DNA of 64,000 nucleotides. Source: Limnomonas spitsbergensis. Taxonomy: Eukaryota; Chlorophyta; Chlorophyceae; Chlamydomonadales. The position numbers were made by a program, and so were the translations under genes. The stretch is from contig JAYJMM010000116.1 of NCBI GenBank assembly GCA_037349105.1, positions 4,836,001 to 4,900,000 of the forward strand, read 5' to 3'. The notes beneath the pieces were generated by a model. It was given only the letters and a program-made list of their open reading frames with translations. It was not told the origin of the DNA and did not search any database. Shown piece after piece: positions 26,201 to 33,451 of this stretch. The first letter of the stretch is position 1, and each line of letters starts with the position of its first letter.

Positions 26201-29200
26201 GCGGATCCGGGGCTGATTCAGGCAGCAGCGGAAGCTCGTCCTGGGAAAGATGTGAGCATGTGACTGTGTGTCATGACATATGGCGGGGGCAGTGGCGGAT
26301 CCGGGGCTGATTCAGGCAGCAGCGGAAGCTCGTCCTGGGAAAGATGTGAGCATGTGACTGTGTTTCATGACATATGGCGGGGGCATTGGCGGATCCGGGG
26401 CTGATTCAGGCAGCAGGGGAAGCTCGTCCTGGGAAAGATGTGAGCATGTGACTGTGTTTCATGACATATGGCGGGGGCAGTGGCGGATCCGGGGCTGATT
26501 CAGGCAGCAGTGGAAGCTCGTCCTGGGAAAGATGTGAGCATGTGACTGTGTTTCATGACATATGGCGGGGGCAGTGGCGGATCCGGGGCTGATTCAGGCA
26601 GCAGCGGAAGCTCGTCCTGGGAAAGATGTGAGCATGTGACTGTGTTTCATGACATATGGCGGGGGCAATGGCGGATGCGGGGCTGATTCAGGCAGCAGCG
26701 GAAGCTCGTCCTGGGAAAGATGTGCGCATGTGACTGTGTTTCATGACATATGGCGGGGGCAATGGCGGATCCGGGGCTGATTCAGGCAGCAGGGGAGCTC
26801 GTCCTGGGAAAGATGTGCGCATGTGACTGTGTTTCATGACATATGGCGGGGGCAGTGGCGGATCCGGGGCTGATTCAGGCAGCAGCGGAAGCTCGTCCTG
26901 GGAAAGATGTGAGCATGTGACTGTGTTTCATGACATATGGTGGGGGCAGTGGCGGATCCGGGGCTGATTCAGGCAGCAGGGGAAGCTCGTCCTGGGAAAG
27001 ATGTGCGCATGTGACTGTGTTTCATGACATATGGCGGGGGCAGTGGCGGATCCGGGGCTGATTCAGGCAGCAGCGGAAGCTCGTCCTGGGAAAGATGTGA
27101 GCATGTGACTGTGTTTCATGACATATGGCGGGGACAGTGGCGGATCCGGGGCTGATTCAGGCAGCAGGGGAAGCTCGTCCTGGGAAAGATGTGAGCATGT
27201 GACTGTGTTTCATGACATATGGCGGGGGCAGTGGCGGATCCGGGGCTGATTCAGGCAGCAGGGGAAGCTCGTCCTGGGAAAGATGTGAGCATGTGACTGT
27301 GTTTCATGACATATGGCGGGGGCAGTGGCGGATCCGGGGCTGATTCAGGCAGCAGGGGAGCTCGTCCTGGGAAAGATGTGAGCATGTGACTGTGTTTCAT
27401 GACATATGGCGGGGGCAGTGGCGGATGCGGGGCTGATTCAGGCAGCAGGGAAGCTCGTCCTAGGAAAGATGTGAGCATGTGACTGTGTTTCATGACATAT
27501 GGCGGGGGCAGTGGCGGATGCGGGGCTGATTCAGGCAGCAGGGGACGCTCGTCCTGGGAAAGATGTGAGCATGTGACTGTGTTTCATGACATATGGCGGG
27601 GGCAGTGGCGGATCCGGGGCTGATTCAGGCAGCAGGGGAAGCTCGTCCTGGGAAAGATGGGGCCGTGCAGGGAGCCCGGAAATTCATACCCTGGTTCACA
27701 CCTGGAAGTACAGCAGCCCCTCTATGATGGAGAACAGCGTCCAACATATCTGCATCAGAGGTACGATGATCATAGCTGGGAACATACGCAGACTCTGGGG
27801 AGGGGAGGGAGGGAGGCGGGGGGAATAAAGGGTGGGGTGTGAGGGGAAGTGGTACGACGATACTAGCTGGGAACATGCGCAGACCCTGGGGGAGTGAGAG
27901 GGAGGGAGGGTACAAATGAAGGGTGGGGGGTGAGCGGGGGCAGGGGGGAGAGAAAGAAAGGATGGGGTGGGATCAGAGGGCACCCGGATCATGGCCAGGA
28001 GCATAGGGGGCTGTGACTCTATGATAGTGTATTGGGGAGCGTGGGAGGTTGGGGGGTTGGGGGAGGTTGTGGGTGCGAGTGTTTGGGGGCGTGGGAGGTT
28101 GAGGATGGCACGAGAGCCAAGGATGCGCTGCAGCACATCAACATGTGCAAACACATGTACTGCCGGCTGTACACAACATGTACTGCTCACCTTATTCAGT
28201 CGTGACACCCAGAAGAAAGCCGTGATGATGAAGCAGAGAAGAGTGACTCACGTGTACCAGTTACCAAACTGGTTGTCGCCCTGGAAAGAGTGACACAAAC
28301 ACATTGGGTGTGATGAGCGGCATGCAGGTGTAGCAGATGCCAAGCTGACTGTCGCCCTAAAAGAGTGATGCGGCAAGGACCGAGGCTCCAAGAGTGTGAT
28401 GATGGGTGGGTCATGATCAGGACCCAATCGACACACGTATATGATGTATCTAAAACCAAGGGCCCAGAGACCAACAAACCCCACATCTCATCTACCTACC
28501 TGGAATAGATTCCACCCCACCTCATCTGAACCCTACCCCCAACCCCCACCTCTCATCTACCTACGTGTAATATAGCCCACCCCACCTCATCGAAACCCAA
28601 TCTGCCTTGGGTCCAGTAGTTGAGAAGCAGCCAAGCCCACAGCAGATCTGCATACGTGGGAGACGCCACTCAGCTGAACCCTACCCCCAAACCCAATATG
28701 TTTCTTTATCATGCCTAGACAAGCAGCCAAGCCCATACTTATATATATCTTACAGCAAATGTCTTGAATAGAAGCACCGACAAGCTCTTGGAAAAGAGGA
28801 CGCTCTGCGTTCCGATGAGCGCCGAGAAGATGGAGTAGGAGATGGGCAACAACTGACACCAAGCAGAATGCTGCAGATCCAACAGATTCCTACACAAGAC
28901 CAGCAGGCAGGCAAAGCAGGCATGTTGATTTTAAATGCCGGCATCGCAGCTTGATGCAGGCTTCAATCAGCAGCAGCTGCAACCACGCAGAGTGTTCGAT
29001 GCCCAACAGATTCCTACACAAGACCAGCAGGCAGGCAGGCAGGCAGGCGAATTGCTTTCAGATGCAAGCTACGCGACAGGTATCTATCAGCAGCAGTAAA
29101 CATAAAGAGTGTTCGAAGTCCAAAAGATTCCTACACATGACAAGCAGGCAGGCAGGCAGGCATCTTGGCTTTTAAATGCAGGCATCATATATTTATCAGC

Positions 29201-31645
29201 AGCAGCCGCTGATATATACAGATGGCCCCAGATCCACACCCTTCCTGCAAATGAAAAAATATATCAGCGGCCAAGTTAAGGGCAGGATCAGCAGGTGGCC
29301 CTTAAGCTAGGGTGCTGCGTACACCTCAGTCCCTCACCATGCACATGGAACCTATCAGTCCCTCACCATGCACATGGAACCTATCAGTCCCTCACCATGC
29401 ACATGGAACATATCAGTCCCTCACCATGCACATGGAACATATCAGTATTTGTGTGCATCAGACAATTACAGCAGGCCGCTGCATGAATTCAGCTAGGCCA
29501 ATAAAAACCAACATAGACCCGCTTACGGCCTGATGCCCAACAGCTTCTGCACCATCCCCCCTGACGGCAGGTTATGGGGTAGCTGAATTGTAGCAGAAGC
29601 ACCCTAAAGGCTGAACCAGATGCCTGAAGCCGCTCTTCACCTGACTATTTCCTTCCCGAGCATGAGTTGCACCTGAAGCACACTAATGAAGACTGGACAA
29701 GATCCTGGAAGGACCCTAAAAAAATGAACCAGATATCCTTCGCCGTCAAGCCGCTCTTCACCTGACTATTTCCTTCCCATGCATGAGTTGTAGCGGAAGC
29801 ACCCTAAACTAGTATACCTGATACCCGAAGCATCATAAGACTCGACCAGATATCCGAAGCACCCTTAAGACTGGACCAGAAACCCAAAGCACCCTTAAGA
29901 CTGGACCAGATCCCCAAAGCACCCTTAAGACTGGACACGATACCCGAAGCACCCTAAGACTGGACCCGATCCCCAAAGCACCCTAAGACTGGACCCGATC
30001 CCCAAAGCACCCTAAGACTGGACCCGATACCCGAAGCACCCTAAGATAGTGGACCAGATACCCAAAGCACCCTAAGACTGGACACGATACCCGAAGCACC
30101 CTAAGACTGGACCCGATCCCCAAAGCACCCTAAGACTGGACCAGATACCCGAAGCACCCTAAGATAGTGGACCAGATACCCAAAGCACCCTAAGACTGGA
30201 CACGATACCCGAAGCACCCTAAGACTGGACCCGATCCCCAAAGCACCCTAAGACTGGACCAGATACCCAAAGCACCCTAAGACTGGACACGATACCCGAA
30301 GCACCCTAAGACTGGACCCGATCCCCAAAGCACCCTAAGACTGGACCAGATACCCGAAACACCCTTAAGACTGGACCAGATACCCAAAGCACCCTAAGAC
30401 TGGACCAGATACCCAAAGCACCCTAAGACTGGACACGATACCCGAAGCACCCTAAGACTGGACCCGATCCCCAAAGCACCTTAAGACTGGACCAGATACC
30501 CAAAGCACCCTAAGACTGGACCAGATACCCGAAACACCCTTAAGACTGGACCAGATACCCGAAACACCCTTAAGACTGGACCAGATACCCGAAACACCCT
30601 TAAGACTGGACCAGATACCCAAAGCACCCTAAGACTGGACCAGATACCCGAAACACCCTTAAGACTGGACCAGATACCCAAAGCACCCTAAAGACTGGAC
30701 CAGATACCCAAAGCACCCTAAAGACTGGACCAGATACCCGAAGCACCCTAAGACTGGACCCGATCCCCAAAGCACCCTAAGACTGGACCCGATACCCAAA
30801 GCACCCTAAGACTGGACCAGATACCCAAAGCACCCTAAGACTGGACCAGATACCCAAAGCACCTTAAGACTGGACCAGATACCCAAAGCACCCTAAGATA
30901 GTGGACCAGATACCCGTAGCCGTTAAGCCGTCAAGCCGTCATTTGGAGATATGGTCCAGTATCTTAGGGTCCAGTATCTTAGGGTCCAGTATCTTAGGGT
31001 CCAGTATCTTAGGGTCCAGTATCTTAGGGTCCAGTATCTTAGGGTCCAGTATCTTAGGGTCCAGTATCTTAGGGTCCAGTATCTTAGGGTCCAGTATCTT
31101 AGGGTCCAGTATCGTAGGGTCCAGTATCTTAGGGTCCAGTATCTTAGGGTCCAGTATCTTAGGGTCCAGTATCTTAGGGTCCAGTATCTTAGGGTCCAGT
31201 ATCTTAGGGTCCAGTATCTTAGGCTTGGAATAGATCGTCAAGCCGCCCCTCACCTGACTATTTTCTTCCCGTGCATGTACACCAGGTAGCAACCTATGGC
31301 CGTGAGGAACATGAGGACCAGGTAGATGATGTACGCCGGTCTGCAGTACACACAGGCAATACATGCAATACAAGTGGTTATTGTTGCCAGTCTGCAGTGC
31401 ACATGGGCAATACATACAATCGGGTTATGTACACCGACTTGCAATACACGGGAAACATGCCATGATGAATTATAGCTTGCTGTACATTTTGGCAATACAA
31501 GTGGTGATTTACGGCAGCTTGCAATACACCCATATTTACTTGGTGGTGCTCCACACCCAGATCCACACCTCCACACCCCTGTCACACTTTTGCCCCACAC
31601 CACTCATTGCTTATACAGGTTGCTCAGTTCCTCCACCGTGTACTT
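11160..31645 (-). CDS. NIPA-like (DUF803) magnesium transporter, C-terminal half, gene broken up by satellites
   Basis: Phase-compatible exons on the minus strand, in transcript order: 31608-31645 (tentative), 31254-31340, 28754-28889, 28191-28280, 27702-27794, 12902-12955, 11905-11985, 11160-11278. From 31340 onward every junction is GT-AG and keeps frame. The product has five hydrophobic segments: the YIIYLVLMF helix, a YSIFSALIGTQSVLF helix, an FIITAFFW helix ending SRLNK, the MFPAMIIVPLMQICW helix ending LLYFQEY, and a GLGVAIVFVGVYLLT helix. These match the second half of NIPA/DUF803 membrane transporters, which move Mg2+ and related divalent cations. An acidic cytosolic tail follows. The N-terminal helices were not found, an in-frame TGA lies in the exon 28191-28280, and the last exon ends in a donor, so the 3' end is outside the window or hidden in the 35-bp array. 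It may be a pseudogene or have assembly errors. Family assignment is from memory. Confidence 0.75.
11279..11904 (-). other. Intron with a local two-copy duplication and polypyrimidine tracts
   Basis: Two imperfect copies share the minus-strand core GGGAACAGCGC, one at about 11575-11660 and one at about 11740-11820. A C-rich tract runs from 11845 to 11900, with another at 11670-11700. No phase-compatible exon is needed here, because the exons on each side join in frame. The copies may be old pieces of an exon edge, but I could not align them firmly. Confidence 0.45.
11905..11985 (-). CDS. NIPA-like exon: IVFVGVYLLTLT helix end and acidic tail
   Basis: The acceptor CCTGCAG ends at 11986 and the donor is read as GTGGGA from 11904. 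Exactly 27 codons, phase 0. It completes the last membrane helix as GLGVAIVFVGVYLLTLT and enters a charged tail (DKSRNEGEEEYQEKE). The next phase-0 exon is 11160-11278. Confidence 0.82.
11986..12267. other. Intron remainder next to the 59-bp array
   Basis: Sequence between the acceptor of exon 11905-11985 and the 59-bp array. It begins with a G/C-rich acceptor tract and is otherwise unique. I see no exon or RNA gene in it. Confidence 0.5.
12268..12917 (-). repeat. 59-bp minisatellite made of splice-donor copies (11 copies)
   Basis: Eleven head-to-tail 59-bp units. On the gene strand each unit contains GGGGTGGCG followed by GTGAGTTATG, the last codons of exon 12902-12955 plus its donor, and then about 43 bp of intron. 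The unit nearest the exon is the real exon edge; the others lie in the intron 11986-12901. Unit variants are single-base: CCCC/CACC, GGCC/GTCC/GCCC. Confidence 0.92.
12902..12955 (-). CDS. NIPA-like exon: EYKTFTALSGAMFGLGVA
   Basis: The acceptor CTCTTCAG ends at 12956 and the donor GTGAGT starts at 12901. Exactly 18 codons, phase 0 to 0. It continues the YFQ end of the upstream exon as YFQEY and begins the last helix. Its final five codons and donor are the source of the 59-bp repeat that fills the next intron. Confidence 0.85.
13117..27659. repeat. 93/94-bp satellite array, about 155 copies, inside an intron
   Basis: Head-to-tail units of 94 bp (93 bp where one G of the GGGG run is missing). 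Recurring alternatives are GCGCATG/GAGCATG, GGATCCGG/GGATGCGG, GGGAAAG/AGGAAAG, and AGGGGAAG/AGCGGAAG/AACGGAAG. The array lies within the intron bounded by NIPA-like exons at 12955 and 27702. On the gene strand each unit has the pyrimidine-rich CATCTTTCCCAG followed by GACGAG, an acceptor-like string. Short minus-strand frames of 69-96 codons arise where 93-bp units follow one another and are not genes. Confidence 0.97.
16681..18060. repeat. Higher-order repeat within the 94-bp satellite, 11-unit period of about 1,033 bp
   Basis: Rare unit variants recur at the same spacing. The GGATAGATG variant is at 16681 and 17714, and the CATTACATATG variant is at 16987 and 18020; both pairs are 1,033 bp apart, or 11 units. 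The same spacing appears elsewhere: CTGTGTGTC at 21014 and 22044 (1,030) and at 25231 and 26264 (1,033). A different block of 8 units (750 bp) repeats from about 18921 to 19671. Confidence 0.8.
27702..27794 (-). CDS. NIPA-like exon: SLRMFPAMIIVPLMQICW helix
   Basis: The acceptor CCCCAG is at 27795-27800 and the donor GTGTGA reads from 27701. Exactly 31 codons, phase 0 to 0. Joined to the exons on each side it gives SRLNK-SLRMFP and LLYFQ-EYKTFT, both typical junctions for this family. The exon stops 43 bp short of the 94-bp satellite, and the next exon lies 14.7 kb away on the far side of that array. Confidence 0.85.
27752..28020 (-). repeat. Exon-start (acceptor) duplication, 3 copies
   Basis: The start of exon 27702-27794 (acceptor, then LRMFPAMIIVP) recurs in the upstream intron. 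At 27852-27892 the minus strand reads CAG then GLRMFPASIVVP. At about 27979-28018 a more decayed copy reads PPMLLAMIRVP. Spacing is roughly 92 and 127 bp. Only the exon copy keeps a long open frame. Confidence 0.75.
28191..28280 (-). CDS. NIPA-like exon with an in-frame TGA: GDNQFGNWYT...FFWVSRLNK
   Basis: The acceptor TTTCCAG ends at 28281 and the donor GTGAGC follows AATAAG at 28191. Exactly 30 codons, phase 0 to 0. The reading GDNQFGNWYT, stop, VTLLCFIITAFFWVSRLNK fits the family closely except for TGA at residue 11. A decayed copy of the exon start at about 28325-28358 has TGC in that place, so a Cys-to-stop change is the simplest reading. Sequencing error or true inactivation cannot be told apart here. 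Confidence 0.72.
28271..28370 (-). repeat. Exon-start (acceptor) duplication, 2 copies
   Basis: The start of exon 28191-28280 (pyrimidines, AG, GGCGACAACCAG) has a second copy 76 bp upstream on the gene strand, where GGCGACAGTCAG follows TTTTAG near 28358. It reads GDSQLGICYTCMP. Confidence 0.65.
28371..28753. repeat. Intron with a two-copy C-rich repeat
   Basis: Two copies of a CCCTACCCCCAACCCCCACCT-like block with CTCATCTACCTAC occur at about 28490-28565, and a third partial match is at about 28675-28690. No exon is supported. Confidence 0.5.
28754..28889 (-). CDS. NIPA-like exon: YSIFSALIGTQSVLF helix
   Basis: The acceptor is GTGTAG at 28890-28895 and the donor GTAAGA reads from 28753. 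Length is 136 bp, one base then 45 codons, so the junction with the previous exon makes an Arg codon. The peptide NLLDLQHSAWCQLLP leads into a helix with IGTQSVLFSKSLSVLL. This corresponds to the small-residue helix that in this family usually ends in AKS or a similar motif. Confidence 0.82.
28860..29170 (-). repeat. Exon-start (acceptor) duplication, 3 copies of about 120 bp
   Basis: The acceptor and first codons of exon 28754-28889 (GTGTAG, then NLLDLQHSAW) recur upstream as NLLGIEHSAWLQLLL near 29008 and as NLLDFEHS near 29125. The AGATTCCTACACA core is at 28884, 29008 and 29125. Each copy also carries a GCAGG run (plus strand). The outer copies are decayed and not in frame with the gene. 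Confidence 0.8.
29327..29445. repeat. 29-bp tandem repeat, 4 copies
   Basis: Units beginning CAGTCCCTCACCATGCACAT are spaced exactly 29 bp apart. They lie in the intron between transporter exons 28754-28889 and 31254-31340. No coding meaning is seen. Confidence 0.85.
29628..29800 (-). repeat. Two decayed donor-side copies of transporter exon 31254-31340
   Basis: On the minus strand the strings GGGAAGGAAATAGTCAGGTG (about 29760-29780) and a similar one near 29640-29660 resemble the real exon end GGGAAGAAAATAGTCAGGTG, and both continue into AGCGGCTTGA as the real donor does. They lie about 1.5 kb from the real exon, with the 29-bp and 15-bp arrays in between. Confidence 0.72.
29806..30925. repeat. 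29/30-bp minisatellite, about 38 copies
   Basis: The unit is ACCCTAAGACTGGACCAGAT plus ACCCAAAGC, with CCCGAAGC, GATCCCC and ACCCTTAAG variants. It lies in the transporter intron 28890-31253. Short minus-strand frames in it are artefacts of near-multiple-of-three spacing. Confidence 0.95.
30958..31222. repeat. 15-bp minisatellite, about 18 copies, inverted relative to the adjacent 29-bp array
   Basis: The unit GGTCCAGTATCTTAG has a reverse complement, CTAAGATACTGGACC, that closely matches the CTAAGACTGGACC core of the 29-bp array ending about 35 bp away. Because 15 is a multiple of three, both strands are open (ILGSS and PKILD repeats), but this is a repeat, not a gene. Confidence 0.95.
31254..31340 (-). 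CDS. NIPA-like exon: YIIYLVLMF helix
   Basis: The acceptor CTGCAG lies at 31341-31346 and the donor GTGAGG reads from 31253. Length is 87 bp, entering with one base and leaving with two. It encodes PAYIIYLVLMFLTAIGCY and the basic end HGKKIV, a membrane helix with a positive cytosolic edge. Both borders of this exon have decayed copies in the flanking introns: acceptor-like at 31386-31530, donor-like near 29628-29675 and 29743-29800. Confidence 0.8.
31331..31530 (-). repeat. Acceptor-side repeats of transporter exon 31254-31340
   Basis: On the minus strand GTACTGCAG with ACCGGCGTACATC (the real acceptor, 31341) is followed upstream by GTGCACTGCAGACTGGC near 31392 and by TGTATTGCAAG copies near 31439 and 31519. 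Spacing is irregular, about 47-80 bp. Confidence 0.6.
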
Positions 31646-31730
31646 GGTGTGTTCTCATGCAGGTCCATACCTCCATACCACTGTCACACTTTTGCCCCCC
31701 ACACCACTCACTGCTTGATAGAAGGTCGAG
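31556..31730. repeat. Two-copy direct repeat of about 100 bp
   Basis: The string CTGTCACACTTTTGCCCC followed by CACACCACTCA occurs at about 31579-31606 and 31680-31713. The copies carry the donor side of the tentative exon 31608-31645. One has ATGAGT where the other has GTGAGT. Confidence 0.7.
31608..31645 (-). CDS. Tentative NIPA-like exon (KYTVEELSNLYK)
   Basis: The minus strand reads KYTVEELSNLYK and would complete a Gln codon with the first base of the next exon, giving LYKQPAYIIY. This fits the position just before the fifth helix in NIPA proteins. The expected donor reads ATGAGT, not GTGAGT, and the acceptor side lacks a pyrimidine tract. A related copy at about 31662-31730 has an intact GTGAGT after CAAGCA but a degraded exon part. 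It could be a decayed duplicate, not the used exon. Confidence 0.35.
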
Positions 31731-32156
31731 GTGGGGGGGGAAGGTTGAGGGGGGGGGGAGTAACTGACGAGCTACAACAGTTTTACATGGTAGTTACTCG
31801 GGGGTATTGGGGAGTGTTTGGAGAGTCATCTGAGGAGGTTCCCCTCCCCCAAACTCGCTCCAATTAGATAGCCCCCCCTGTTTCCCCCGGCCCAAGTCCT
31901 CTCTGAAAGCTAGCTCCGCAACGTACCCTGCCCACTCATCCCCCCCAATTGCATTATATGGCCTCAATCACCAGACCCCCCCTGGAACCCTGCCATACAA
32001 TATGAATATCATGACAATGTACCTTTCCATCCAACCGCCCCGCACACCTGCTCCCCCCCACAGCAAACCCCCCTCCCTCCCCCACCTCCCTCTGAGCTCT
32101 AACCATAAGCTACCTGATCCACCGCCCCCCCCAACTCTCTAAAGGCATGGTACACT
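31731..32156. other. C/G-rich spacer without a recognised exon
   Basis: Several G and C runs occur (31732-31760, 32052-32090, 32120-32135). I searched the minus strand for the missing N-terminal transporter helices and saw no hydrophobic open segment here. Confidence 0.45.
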
Positions 32157-32336
32157 TCACACCTGCAGCCTAGCCGCATTGTAGTCCGTAGCCTGATGCA
32201 TCAGGGGTGGACTGTTTGCGGCCCGCTGCTGAGACTGTGATGAGGGCGGGCGGTGATCGGCAAGCAGCTTTTTTAAACGGGCTAGCTGTAGCTTAGGCAG
32301 GCCCACCAGTTGAGACAACAAGTTGTCATCAATGCT
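32157..32336 (-). CDS. Exon of the SAM-like tail (SIDDNLLSQLVGLPK...)
   Basis: The acceptor is CCCCCGTAG ending at 32337. The frame is phase 0 and reads SIDDNLLSQLVGLPKLQLAR, a basic KKLL end, a Ser/Gln-rich stretch and AARLQ. It then meets GTG TGA: either a donor (GTGTGA, from 32162) or a stop at 32157-32159. Joined to exon 33317-33451 it forms a small helical domain that resembles SAM, the last helix being LPKLQLARLKKLL. The SAM call is a fold-level guess. Confidence 0.55.
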   Translation of the reverse strand, partial: SIDDNLLSQLVGLPKLQLARLKKLLADHRPPSSQSQQRAANSPPLMHQATDYNAARLQV

Positions 32337-32399
32337 CTACGGGGGAGGAGGGAGGGGGCAGATATATAACACCAGTCAAGGGAAGAAAAAGCTTCAGAG

Positions 32400-33080
32400 T
32401 GGAGACAAGGGGGAGTTATACACACGGGGGGTCTTATACACATGGGGGGAGGATTCCATACCGGTACACGGTGGGGAGTTACATGGAGGGAGTAACACGC
32501 ACGGGGGGTCTTATACACATGGGGGGAGGATTCCATACCGGTACACGGTGGGGAGTTACATGGAGGGAGTAACACGCACGGGGGGTCTTATACACATGGG
32601 GGGAGGATTACATACCGGTACACGGTGGGGAGTTACATGGAGGGAGTAACAAGCAGGGGGGGACTTATACACATGGGGGGAGGATTACATACCGGTACAC
32701 GGTGGGGAGTTACATGGAGGGAGTAACACGCACGGGGGGTCTTATACACATGGGGGGAGGATTACATACCGGTACACGGTGGGGAGTTACATGGAGGGAG
32801 TAACACGCACGGGGGGTCTTATACACATGGGGGGAGGATTACATACCGGTACACGGTGGGGAGTTACATGGAGGGAGTAACACGCACGGGGGGTCTTATA
32901 CACATGGGGGGAGGATTACATATCGGTACACGGTGGGGAGTTACATGGAGGGAGTTACATGCACGGGGGGTCTTATACACATGGGGGGAGGATTACATAC
33001 CGGTACACAGTGGGGAGTTACATTGAAGGAGTAACACGCACGGGGGGACTTCAACACAGGAGTTACATATACGTGGGGAG
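32400..33080. repeat. 77-bp tandem repeat, about 8-9 copies, in an intron
   Basis: Units contain CCGGTACACGGTGGGGAGTT and are spaced 77 bp (for example 32461 and 32538). Copies at the right edge decay into shorter CACGGGG/GAGTTACA motifs up to about 33250. The array lies between exons 32163-32336 and 33317-33451. Confidence 0.93.
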
Positions 33081-33316
33081 TTACATACACGGCGGGGAGT
33101 TACACGCGCGGGGGGTCGTCGAGTGACATACACGGGGTGACTCACACGCACGGGAGGAGTTACAAGCACGGGGGGTATTACATCCATGGGGGGGGGGGGA
33201 GGGGCACACGTGTGGAAGTTATGTATACATGGGAAGGAGTAACACATAGGTGCAGGTTGGCTCAAGAATGCTCCCCAATTAAATATACCCGCCCCCCCCA
33301 ACCCCCCCACACACAC

Positions 33317-33451
33317 CTGCAGATCCAGGGGGTCAAAGTAGCCTAGCTCCTCCACCAGCCGTGTGGCCACTGCTAGGCTGATACCGGCAGTTTTGAGTGT
33401 TGCACATCCCTCCGGGCTCATAGCGTTAGCAAGGTTTTCCCATGTCACAGC
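33317..33451 (-). CDS. Exon of the SAM-like tail (AVTWENLANAMSPEG...)
   Basis: The acceptor TTTCCCAG ends at 33452 and the donor GTGTGT starts at 33316. Exactly 45 codons, phase 0 to 0. It reads AVTWENLANAMSPEGCATLK, then AGISLAVATRLVEELGY and FDPLDLQ. There is no Met, so it needs an upstream exon. The kinase exon 34383-34633 ends in phase 0 and could join it. Confidence 0.6.

Noticed and set aside
14869..27493. Minus-strand frames of 69-96 codons starting MKHSHM or MLPESAP
   Set aside because: They arise only where several 93-bp units follow each other and end when a 94-bp unit shifts the frame.
13117..27659. Centromere
   Set aside because: The satellite has higher-order structure, but transporter exons on both sides join in phase, so an intron is the better reading. 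No centromere evidence is available from sequence alone.
28248..28251. Selenocysteine at the TGA in the transporter
   Set aside because: Cys in the duplicate copy is suggestive, but no SECIS can be identified and membrane transporters of this family are not known selenoproteins. A null mutation or error is simpler.
30901..31415. ILGSS and PKILD repeat proteins
   Set aside because: Both strands of a 15-bp repeat are open; there is no start context or non-repeat domain.
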